Positions 1-6,676 of a DNA stretch of 64,000 nucleotides are shown piece by piece. How positions within the stretch are numbered: position 1 is the stretch's first letter; each line of letters opens with the position of its first letter. The DNA comes from an uncultured Acidobacteriota bacterium (lineage in GTDB: Bacteria; Acidobacteriota; Terriglobia; Bryobacterales; Bryobacteraceae). The notes under the pieces are model-generated. The model ran no database searches. It worked only from the letters and a program-made list of their open reading frames with translations, and was not told the DNA's origin. Both the position numbers and the translations under genes were made by a program. Location: the NCBI GenBank assembly GCA_902826685.1, contig CADEFT010000034.1, forward strand, positions 1 through 64,000, given 5' to 3'.

Positions 1-164
1 ACCGGCTACACGCCGGCCCGAGCGCCGTCGTTCCAAAGTAGCCACACCCAATTCATTTTTTTGATTTTCCAGCGACAAAGCGTCTCCTCGTTGGCTATGC
101 GGGCGGTCACTTAAGGACAGTGTTGAATCAGTGAACAGAGAGCGACGTCGTCAACGATGTCGGG

Positions 165-650
165 CTAGATCCAATCCGCGAACTGGGCCAGAGCTGAATT
201 TGCTGGGTCGGACACGGTGACGATCTTTTTTCCGTGAGCGTGTAGCTCCTCGCAGAGAGTCATCGTTCGGCTACCGGGCGCGGCGTGCGCCACGAACATG
301 CGGTCCGCGATGGCACCGACGAAACGGTTCCGCGCTTCAGCTAGGGCAGCAGTGACTCGTTTGTGCTTCTGCTCGAAAGGCGACAGAATCAGCAGGCGGC
401 CGGTGGAAAAGGCAGGTTGGAGTTCGGATTTGAGGTGCATGCCGACGATGCTACGGGCCGGAACCCAGATCACGGGCTGCTTGCCGCGAAGTAGGATGCC
501 CAGGCACTCCCACTCCATCGGGGAATGGAATCCGCCAATCAGCGTGCGGCCCTGGTCGCGCATCGTTGTAATGGCGTCGAATGTCTTGTGTGCTTTCGGT
601 AAGGTTGCGTAAGGAATCGCCGGGCTATTTCTCCCGGAAATAGGTGACAC
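165..650 (-). CDS. DprA/SMF-like Rossmann protein, 5' end uncertain
   Basis: The C-terminal ~130 residues resemble the short SMF/DprA-like nucleotide-binding proteins: a GGFHSPME segment, then a hydrophobic 'LLRGKQPVIWVPARS' strand, and later 'HAAPGSRT' and 'KKIVTV' segments. DprA relatives bind single-stranded DNA and load RecA, but these short stand-alone members have no settled role. The frame stays open further upstream to about 869, but that part overlaps the calcium-binding-like gene, so I placed the start at an in-frame GTG at 650. No good ribosome binding site is visible there. The N-terminal strand-loop expected in the family (of the LLC-x-CPG kind) is distorted, so the gene may be damaged at its 5' end. 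It is the last of three minus-strand genes after the recombinase. Confidence 0.55.
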   Translation of the reverse strand: MSPISGRNSPAIPYATLPKAHKTFDAITTMRDQGRTLIGGFHSPMEWECLGILLRGKQPVIWVPARSIVGMHLKSELQPAFSTGRLLILSPFEQKHKRVTAALAEARNRFVGAIADRMFVAHAAPGSRTMTLCEELHAHGKKIVTVSDPANSALAQFADWI

Positions 651-678
651 CGAAAACGGTGCACAGCAGGAGCCCAGC

Positions 679-1044
679 TCAGAGACAGTAGCCCTGCGCC
701 ACCCAGTAATGCCAGTCGCCAACGGCTTCAGCGGTTGATTCGTCTGGATCGACAGCGGTGAGTTGAGCGAGCGGGGCGGCCATGGTTCGACCCTGCCATC
801 GGACCAGGACGAGCATGTCGTGCTCGCAGACTTCGACCGGCGCCATGCGCACGACCTCCACGGTTTCACCTTTCCTGAGCGGCGAGACGACCTTCGTAGC
901 CAGGCACTTCGCCTGGAACGGGAAACTGATCTTGCTTTCCAGATAGTAATACCAGCTCATTGCCTGTTCGTCCGGACTGGCATCGACGATTGCCTCGTTG
1001 TGAATGCGGTCCTCCCGCACAGGGTCTCGCTTGGGTCTTTTCAT
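679..1044 (-). CDS. Calcium-binding-like conserved small protein
   Basis: A 121-residue acidic protein of a conserved family usually annotated only as 'calcium-binding protein'. Visible family hallmarks are the N-terminal KRDPVREDRIHNEAIVDA, a 'EQAMSWYYYLE' segment, a central beta-rich 'PLRKGETVEVV' stretch, and the C-terminal 'VGDWHYWV'. I see no EF-hand loop, so the calcium annotation is nominal and the biochemical role is unknown. The ATG overlaps the recombinase stop codon as ATGA, which suggests translational coupling. No membrane segment or signal peptide is visible, so it is probably cytoplasmic. Length is normal for the family. Confidence 0.75.
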   Translation of the reverse strand: MKRPKRDPVREDRIHNEAIVDASPDEQAMSWYYYLESKISFPFQAKCLATKVVSPLRKGETVEVVRMAPVEVCEHDMLVLVRWQGRTMAAPLAQLTAVDPDESTAEAVGDWHYWVAQGYCL

Positions 1045-1619
1045 GACTTCGCTCCAAGGATTCGGCGGACTGAGGTGCGCCCGATCTGCACTCGACGAGC
1101 GATCTCGGATTTGCTAACACCAGCACGATGCAGCTTCCGGATTTCCGCAGCGTGAACGGCAGCGGTTGCCGGCCGACCCAGCCGTTTCCCGTTCTCCCGC
1201 GCATGGGCCAAGCCAGCCCGAGTCCGCTCCCGCAGAATCTCCCTTTCGAACTCAGCAAAGATGGCCAGCAGGCCAGCCATGGCACGCCCGGCTGGTGTGG
1301 TCAGATCCAGTGCCTCAGTAAGGGAAACGAATCCGACGCCAAGATGTTCCAGTTCTTGCAGGGTCGCCAGCAGATCCGTTACCGAGCGACCCCAGCGGTC
1401 CAGCCGCCACACCAGCACGACATCGACCTGCCGGCGGCGCGCTGCTTCCGGCAGCTTCTCACGAGCTTGCCGCTGTGTCGCGCCAGAACCCACCTCCCGG
1501 ACCTGCATCGCAATGGTCCAGCCGCGCCGGGCAACATACTCCCGCATCGCCCGGCTCTGCATCGCGAGGGTCTGCTGATCGTTGGTAGAAACACGGGCGT
1601 AGAGGCCGGCGCGGAACAT
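1041..1619 (-). CDS. Serine recombinase (resolvase/invertase family)
   Basis: Catalyses site-specific DNA strand exchange through a nucleophilic serine. The N-terminal catalytic domain begins GLYARVS (the catalytic serine is the last residue), followed by the 'GSGATQRQ' loop and the 'VVLVWRLDRWGRS' arginine-rich core. The long helix with 'FAEFEREILRERT' follows, and a C-terminal helix-turn-helix ('VSKSEIARRVQIGRTSVRRIL') ends the protein. At 192 residues it is the length of a Tn3-resolvase/Hin-type small recombinase. I chose the ATG at 1619 rather than an upstream one at 1691 because GGAAGGTGG sits eight bases before it and the family starts here. It heads the cassette with the two genes below and lies next to the IS66 element. 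Confidence 0.9.
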   Translation of the reverse strand: MFRAGLYARVSTNDQQTLAMQSRAMREYVARRGWTIAMQVREVGSGATQRQAREKLPEAARRRQVDVVLVWRLDRWGRSVTDLLATLQELEHLGVGFVSLTEALDLTTPAGRAMAGLLAIFAEFEREILRERTRAGLAHARENGKRLGRPATAAVHAAEIRKLHRAGVSKSEIARRVQIGRTSVRRILGAKS

Positions 1620-1747
1620 TTTTGCCACCTTCCGTGCCTGGCCAAAAACGTTGTCGGATTCTGCCTTTGGAAAGGCCCGTTTGGCGGCCATTTCGGAGCG
1701 TCACCTAACCCTGGCCGCCATCGTTCCTTTTCGGCCAGGCAGGTACA

Positions 1748-3355
1748 TCATACTCCAGGGGCCCTAAGCGTCTCGCGGTAGTTCCACGGCATCCACGCCG
1801 CCGGGTTGGCCGCCAGTTCCTGGGCGTGCCGCTGCAGTTCGGTCAGGTAGTCGAACGAGTTGGCACCGCACAACTCAGCCGTGTGAATCAGGCTCATGAA
1901 CAGGTCGCCGACCTGCGCTCCGTTAAGGGTCCGATAGAACAATGCATTCTTGCGGTGCAGCACGGCGCGTTTCAATGCCCTTTCGACCAGATTACTGTCC
2001 AGCGGCGCCCGCGCTTCCCGCAAGAATAGCGTCAGCCCCTTCCAGTGCCGCAGCAGGTACGTGATTGCTTTGCCCAGGCCGGAGTTGGGCTCCGTCTTTC
2101 GTTCGGCGAACTGTGCTTCCAGCCAGGCATGTAGCTTGTCCATCAGCGGCTGGCTGTGCTCTTGATGGAACCGCAACCGCTCTTCCGGACTTAGCCCACG
2201 CTCGCGCGCTTCCGCATCGTAGCCGTACACCTCCCCCAATGTCTCCAGCACGTAACGGCATTGGTCAGGGAAGTTCTGCGCTACTTCTACAAACTGCCTG
2301 CGACCGTGGGCGAGGCATCGAGCCAGCAGCATCTCTACCCCAGTGGGCAGTTTTGGCACATTGCGTGATAGGGCATCAGACATCTGGATCAGCGGAGGTA
2401 GCTCCGCGGCCCGCCGCTTTAAAACATCAGCCAGATTCTCACCCGCATGCTTCGGTCCGGTGAAGTACAGCGCGATCTGCCGGCCTTGCATCGTCGCAAC
2501 GATTCCGCTGGTGAACACACCGGTGCGCTGGTCGCCCGCTTCGCGTGCCAAGCGCAGCACCCGCATGCTGGTATCGTCGTTGTGCAGTACCTCGCCTTGC
2601 GCCGCCTGCCGGAGTAACTCGTCGCGTGCCGGCTTGATGACTTCCGCAGCCTCCTCGACGATTTCCCATTGCGTTGCCGCCGGCAACGGAATCCCCAGAT
2701 GCCGCTCCAACTGTTCCAGGCGATAGAACGGCGTCCCGCTACCGTACTTGAGTTGGGCGATCATGGCCGATGCTGTTTCGTCGTACTTCTCAGGACCCAC
2801 GCCGTCCGGTTCTTCGGCGGTGAAGATCTGTCCGCATGCTCCGCAACGCAATCGTTCCAGCGAGTAGACCGTGGCGGCCAACGGCGCTTGTCCCACGATC
2901 CGCACCAGCACCTTGGGTTCTTTCTGTCCGTATACGTTGCCCTTCTCGCACTCCGGGCACCGATCGCCATGTTTCAGTTCCTGATGGGGAACATCCACCT
3001 GCTGCGCTCCAGTGTAGGCATCGGCGCTGGTGCGCCCGTGTCCGGGTTGCGCCTCGTCTTTGGTCTGCTCCTGGCCGCTTTCTGGCTTGCTGTCCGACGC
3101 AGGATTGGCCGTCGCCGCACCGGCCTTAGCGAGGACGTCCTTGGTCTTCTCCGTGCTCGCCGGCAACAGCAGTTGCCGCAGATGCCGGATCGTGGTGTCT
3201 TTGTCGGCCACTAACTCGGTTAGGTACTCCAGCGTTTCCACCGCCGCTTTCAGCTTCTGGTAATCCTCTTCCCGCAGCGGATCCACTCGCGCCCGTTCCA
3301 GCAGTCTCTCCAGCTCTTGCGTGGATAGTTCTATCCGCTCGATCGCGGGCTTCAT
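1748..3355 (-). CDS. tnpC: IS66 transposase TnpC
   Basis: The DDE transposase of the IS66 element; it acts on the element ends. At 535 residues it has the normal family length. In order: an N-terminal coiled region (residues ~1-75), a four-cysteine zinc ribbon (CPEC near residue 135 and CGAC near 173), and the catalytic core with 'HNDDTS' and 'MSDAL' aspartates and the 'LDSNLVERALKRA' glutamate segment. The conserved IS66 C-terminal tail, with a WMPWNYR motif, is present. The ATG overlaps the stop of the DruA-like gene by four bases, so the two are probably translationally coupled. No frameshift or missing catalytic residue was seen. Confidence 0.96.
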   Translation of the reverse strand: MKPAIERIELSTQELERLLERARVDPLREEDYQKLKAAVETLEYLTELVADKDTTIRHLRQLLLPASTEKTKDVLAKAGAATANPASDSKPESGQEQTKDEAQPGHGRTSADAYTGAQQVDVPHQELKHGDRCPECEKGNVYGQKEPKVLVRIVGQAPLAATVYSLERLRCGACGQIFTAEEPDGVGPEKYDETASAMIAQLKYGSGTPFYRLEQLERHLGIPLPAATQWEIVEEAAEVIKPARDELLRQAAQGEVLHNDDTSMRVLRLAREAGDQRTGVFTSGIVATMQGRQIALYFTGPKHAGENLADVLKRRAAELPPLIQMSDALSRNVPKLPTGVEMLLARCLAHGRRQFVEVAQNFPDQCRYVLETLGEVYGYDAEARERGLSPEERLRFHQEHSQPLMDKLHAWLEAQFAERKTEPNSGLGKAITYLLRHWKGLTLFLREARAPLDSNLVERALKRAVLHRKNALFYRTLNGAQVGDLFMSLIHTAELCGANSFDYLTELQRHAQELAANPAAWMPWNYRETLRAPGV

Positions 3356-4245
3356 TTCGCTGACTCGCCCAGTAATTGGCGAAAGCGCCGGTGCACCGCA
3401 TAGCCCAGCACTTCTTTAATCGATCGGTTTGGCCGACCGGTCTGATCATCCTTGCCCCGCCCCGTCGTCCTGCCCAGCAACGTCCAGTTCGCTGCCCGGT
3501 AGCAGGTTCCGCGGAACCGCTCCGGATCCACGAAGGTCTCCAGAAAATAGATCGGGTGACCATACACAGCCTGCCAGTCCGCCGAAATCCGTGCTGTCAT
3601 GCGGCTGAGAATATGCGACGCCAGGTGTTCTACCCGCACCCACGGCAGGATCAGGAATCGTGTGTTGTACGCGAGGAAACAAATGTTCCGCCGGCGTGCC
3701 TCACTGCTCCAGCCGATGTAGCGGTCGCGACTGCCAATGTGGCGCGGCGCCGAAGACCACGCCAGGCAGGCAACCGGTCTGCCCTGCGCCCATACGAGGT
3801 ATTTCAGGTGTTCGCCGACCGGCTGTTCGTAACCCAGGTAATGATGTTCTTCTATCAGGCCGTTGAACAGCGGCTCGTCGGAGGTTCGCCGCACCTGTTG
3901 AAACTCCAGCGGCTGGAGGGTCCGCAATCGCTGCGTTATGGGCGTGGTGTCCAGCAGCATCGGCGCCGGTCGCACTCGTTGCGCCAGCGGATTATGCCGC
4001 ACATAACTCACCGGCGGCAACACGATCTGGCCCGCGCGATCCAACATTAGCAGCATCCCCCGGCACACCATGTCGCGCAAAGCGCCGTTGGGCTGCCGCC
4101 ATTCCCATGCCTCGCACAACTTCTTCGAAAGGGTGCGCCGGCTCGCGCCCGGGTGGGCGGCGATCAACTCCCCTATATTTAGGATGTCGGCCGCGGTGAT
4201 GTCCCGGCCTCGGTATCGGTGGTTGGCCACTGCGATTCCAGCCAT
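3352..4245 (-). CDS. DruA-like DUF4338 protein carried in IS66 element
   Basis: A 297-residue member of the DUF4338 family, to which the DruA subunit of the Druantia anti-phage system belongs. Seen: 'HPGASRRTLSKKLCE' winged-helix-like N-terminus (~30-50), 'LFNGLIEEHHYLGY' (~125-140), 'GWSSEARRRNICFLAYNTRFLILPWV' (~178-205), and 'VDPERFRGTCYRAANW' (~243-258) with a C-terminal basic tail. The family shows a GNAT-like central region and its biochemical activity is unsettled. Here it lies inside the transposase operon, overlapping tnpB by 67 bases and tnpC by four. That makes it more likely a transposition accessory or stability gene than a complete defence system. No DruB-E partners are visible. 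Confidence 0.85.
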   Translation of the reverse strand: MAGIAVANHRYRGRDITAADILNIGELIAAHPGASRRTLSKKLCEAWEWRQPNGALRDMVCRGMLLMLDRAGQIVLPPVSYVRHNPLAQRVRPAPMLLDTTPITQRLRTLQPLEFQQVRRTSDEPLFNGLIEEHHYLGYEQPVGEHLKYLVWAQGRPVACLAWSSAPRHIGSRDRYIGWSSEARRRNICFLAYNTRFLILPWVRVEHLASHILSRMTARISADWQAVYGHPIYFLETFVDPERFRGTCYRAANWTLLGRTTGRGKDDQTGRPNRSIKEVLGYAVHRRFRQLLGESAK

Positions 4246-4667
4246 GCTTCCAGCAGTATGAACCTGCTTTTCTTGGAACGCAAGACCCTTGAGCTGTTTC
4301 CGCCGGAATTTACTTCAGCTGACCGACGCGCCGCCACATCGGCGCCGCACACTCGCGAAACATCCCCTGCCGCCATCAGCAGATGCGCCTCATAGGCTTC
4401 GAGCGGTTTGGCTGGTTCGCTGGCTTCCGGCCACCAGACGAATCGTCCTTTGGAGAGCCGTTTCTGCGCCAGCCAGCAGCCTTGCCCGTCATATGTAAGG
4501 AGCCGGATCGCCGTTCCGCTGCGGCTCCGGAACACAAAAACGCATCCGGAAAACGGATCCTCGGCCAGCTTATCCTGACACAGCCGCACCAACGAATCGA
4601 TTCCTTTTCGTCCATCCACGGGTTCGATGGCAACCAGCACGCGCATCTGCGCCGTGATCTGGATCAC
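4179..4667 (-). CDS. tnpB: IS66 accessory protein TnpB (Orf2)
   Basis: IS66 accessory protein required with TnpA and TnpC for transposition; the molecular role is not well defined. The family signature is clear: 'VDGRKGIDSLVRLCQ', 'DPFSGCVFVFRSRSGTAIRLL', 'GCWLAQKRLSKGRF'. I placed the start at the GTG at 4667, which overlaps the tnpA stop (GTGA); an in-frame ATG begins ten codons later at the conserved MRVLV. The protein (about 162 residues) is longer than the usual ~115. Its last ~35 residues are unconserved-looking and overlap the start of the DruA-like gene. Confidence 0.9.
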   Translation of the reverse strand: MIQITAQMRVLVAIEPVDGRKGIDSLVRLCQDKLAEDPFSGCVFVFRSRSGTAIRLLTYDGQGCWLAQKRLSKGRFVWWPEASEPAKPLEAYEAHLLMAAGDVSRVCGADVAARRSAEVNSGGNSSRVLRSKKSRFILLEAWLESQWPTTDTEAGTSPRPTS

Positions 4668-5062
4668 CGGTCTCCATCCCGCCACGCCCGCAACAGGTTC
4701 GTCCAATCCGGTGGAACGCTGGACCTCCATTGAACGCGCATCTTGGCTCCCTGCGCAGACTCGAACTCGATGATGCACCCTTCCATCTCCGTCGGCTGTG
4801 GTCTCACCAGTTCCACAAATGCCGGCCGCGGAGACTTTCGCTGGGGTGCCGCTCCGATCAGCCGTTGCTTCAGCCTCGTATAATCGAGCCGCAGCGGCTG
4901 CGCCGTTTGGAATACTCCGTATTGCTGCGCCAGCTCAACAGCAGCCTGCCAGAATGACTCTGGCAACTTCGCCCGTCCCTTTTGAGCGCTGCGCCATTGA
5001 TCCAGTTGTTGCTGCAGGTGGAGAATCGCTTCCGGGATTTTCGTGGGACGTCGGACCGGCAT
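4664..5062 (-). CDS. tnpA: IS66 accessory protein TnpA (Orf1)
   Basis: First gene of the IS66 transposase operon, 132 residues. It resembles the small TnpA/Orf1 proteins that precede tnpB, with a helical N-terminus ('LHLQQQLDQWRSAQ', 'LPESFWQAAVELAQQYGV'), a middle region rich in Arg/Pro, and a C-terminal 'CIIEFESAQGAKMRV' beta segment ending 'LLRAWRDG'. The helical half may bind DNA, which is an inference. The stop overlaps the tnpB start. The start ATG at 5062 opens the operon. No clear promoter was identified in the bases just upstream. Confidence 0.82.
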   Translation of the reverse strand: MPVRRPTKIPEAILHLQQQLDQWRSAQKGRAKLPESFWQAAVELAQQYGVFQTAQPLRLDYTRLKQRLIGAAPQRKSPRPAFVELVRPQPTEMEGCIIEFESAQGAKMRVQWRSSVPPDWTNLLRAWRDGDR

Positions 5063-5529
5063 AATTAGTCGCCCCTCGGCGACTGTCTTACCCTACCAAC
5101 GCAGCCTACCGGGCGTCACGCACCCTTACCGGAAGGACACGATGCTGCCGCCGCTTACTGCTTTAACGGGCATGTTGAAATTCCAATGCCAGCCATCATT
5201 GTTTCTGCTAGGAAGGGTTTCAATCGTGCGTAGTGCACTCATGACGATCTAGGATTCTCCGCGACGCGTTCCAGAAGCGCCCGGACCTCAGGTTCCTCCG
5301 GCCCGACTGGCATGCTACCAGCACAGTGTTCGCAAGCGCGATCGAAGTGCGTGACGATACGCCATTGAGGAGCGGACCGAGGATGCGCCGGCCTGCCACG
5401 ACGCAGGCGTTCACCGCCGACTCTCGGCCGGCGGTTGTGGTCGGTGGTCTCAGAATCAGGTAATCCGCAACGGGCAGTTGCCGCAAGGCTTTGAGGACGC
5501 TTTGCCATGCGAAAGCTGTGCCAAAGGCA
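5063..5529. other. Flank of IS66 element, no gene recognised
   Basis: I see no convincing gene here. The stretch should contain the right end of the IS66 element. Short open frames on the minus strand (for example to about 5220) have no recognisable motifs and appear to be decayed sequence downstream of the small pseudogene. Confidence 0.5.
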
Positions 5530-5941
5530 GGTTGTCAAGGGCGGAGCAAAAGGTTGCCACTGCGGCGGATCCCGCTCTGCCAGACGGAGCAAAAGTTCGC
5601 CGCCGGTTCTCTCATCGAACAACGTGTGGATGAAGCGGTACGTTCGATCGACGACGTCGATCATTAGAGGCTTCATTTCTTCGTCGTTCAGGCGCGATAC
5701 TTCCGGCCAAGGAATCACACAATAGGGGCTGCTAACGCTGACATCGGAATAGTCGCCGGAAGCCGATAATGGCGAAGTGCCTGGCATGAAGCTCCTCGAG
5801 CATGGCATTGCGGAAGCACTGAAGGGCCGGGTACTTTGCTAGTCGTTGCTGAAGCACCGGGTCTGAGATGAATGCGCGGAGTTCCTCATTGGCGCCCCAT
5901 GTTGGCCTCCGAAATTCCCCACTACAGAATAAGGCTAACAA
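5530..5941 (-). pseudogene. Frameshifted small conserved hypothetical gene
   Basis: Two minus-strand frames read as one broken gene. The first (from about 5941) encodes 'NEELRAFISDPVLQQRLAKYPALQCFRN' and 'ARHFAIIGF'. The second, in another frame from about 5755, encodes 'SPYCVIPWPEVSRLNDEEM', 'LMIDVVDRTYRFIHTLF' and 'LLLRLAERDPPQWQPF'. The second part resembles short uncharacterised proteins with a DEEMKxLMIDVVNR-like motif and a D-x-PQW end. The switch of frame occurs around 5740-5760. I know no function for the family. It sits beside an IS element, so disruption by mobile-element activity is plausible, but a sequencing error would look the same. Confidence 0.4.
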
Positions 5942-6586
5942 AGAGTCCGATTCGGCAACACGGCGTGGGGTTTTAGGGTCGGGCGGCGAGCGCTTTCATC
6001 TGCGCCTATCAGTTTCCTTGTGGGGGTGTTTCTCGGGGGACGATTCGTTCTCGCCAAAGTCTGGAATGGGTCAATAGAGCGGGATCAGTCCCTGCATGGA
6101 AATAAGAGAAGGCAATCTGAAGAAATGGTCGTTTCGCTGGTCTTGATCCAGTTCTTCAATGGCCTAGAATTGCCGATTCGAGCGGATCTCAAATTCTGAA
6201 CCGGCCGTTCGCCAACCGTTGGTTGAACTTGCCGTGGTTTGGGAGCTTGTCCTACTCGCAGCGATTCTATACGTGCTGCTTCTCTAGAGGGGGCTTGGGA
6301 CATTCGCGCTCAGCCGCTACGATTGGCTCATCGTGCTACCGGCGGCATTGACGATCATTCCCGTGCTCTAATGCGTGAAGTGGTTCGAGCGGCGCGGCTT
6401 CTTCGGAGATTCAGCGCATTTCGGTCAATGGCGGATGAACGATCCGTTCCAGCAAGCCTGGGCCGTGCGAAAAATGTGAATAAAATCGATTCCAGCGCCA
6501 ATTGCTGTGAGCGGAAGCAGGCGCCCCGAATTCAGGTAAACTATAGAAAGCACTCAAAGGCATGGAGCAGGTGTGAGCCTGCAACG
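5942..6586. other. Non-coding stretch, no gene recognised
   Basis: About 640 bases without a frame that looks coding. An open frame runs in from 6239 on the plus strand, but its first ~145 codons carry no recognisable protein features and pass straight through a tRNA fragment, so I do not treat that part as coding. I see no clear promoter or terminator. Confidence 0.5.
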
Positions 6587-6634
6587 TGCTTGGGGTGCAA
6601 GAGGTCCCGGGTTCAAATCCCGGCAGCCCGACCA
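6587..6634 (+). tRNA. 3' fragment of tRNA-Pro(GGG), non-functional
   Basis: The bases match the 3' half of a tRNA-Pro. The anticodon loop is TTGGGGT (anticodon GGG) at 6590-6596, with the stem partly formed. A perfect T-arm follows, CCGGG-TTCAAAT-CCCGG at 6607-6623, then the acceptor strand CAGCCCG, discriminator A and an encoded CCA at 6632-6634. The complementary 5' acceptor strand (CGGGCTG) and a D-arm are absent from the preceding ~100 bases. It is therefore a truncated copy, of the size and boundaries (anticodon loop to CCA) commonly left by integration of elements into tRNA genes. Confidence 0.7.
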
Positions 6635-6676
6635 AACCCTTCCAAATTCAGATCACGGTATCCTGAAAGCAGATCA

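Larger units (their letters stand above)
1748..5062 (-). mobile_element. IS66-family insertion sequence with DruA-like passenger gene
   Basis: Four minus-strand genes form a compact unit: tnpA, tnpB, a DUF4338/DruA-like gene, tnpC. tnpA/tnpB overlap as GTGA and druA/tnpC as ATGA, and tnpB/druA overlap by 67 bases. The three tnp genes are the standard IS66 set and all look intact, so the element may still be active. The given limits are the coding limits. I could not identify convincing terminal inverted repeats or a target duplication, so the real ends lie somewhere in about 1692-1747 and 5063-5240. Confidence 0.9.

Noticed and set aside
1..164. First 164 bases
   Set aside because: No gene, repeat or regulatory signal could be supported.
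1698..5132. Similar GCGTCAC-containing sequences at 1698 and 5113 flanking the IS66 genes
   Set aside because: They are in direct orientation with only partial identity and no inverted repeats next to them, so they are not convincing as ends or as an 8-bp target duplication.
6411..6635. Minus-strand frame beginning MVGLPGFEPGTSC
   Set aside because: This is the well-known false translation antisense to a tRNA 3' end; it is explained by the tRNA-Pro fragment.
6239..6676. Upstream extension of the DUF1592 gene
   Set aside because: The frame is open but passes through the tRNA fragment and shows no protein features; the signal peptide begins at 6677.
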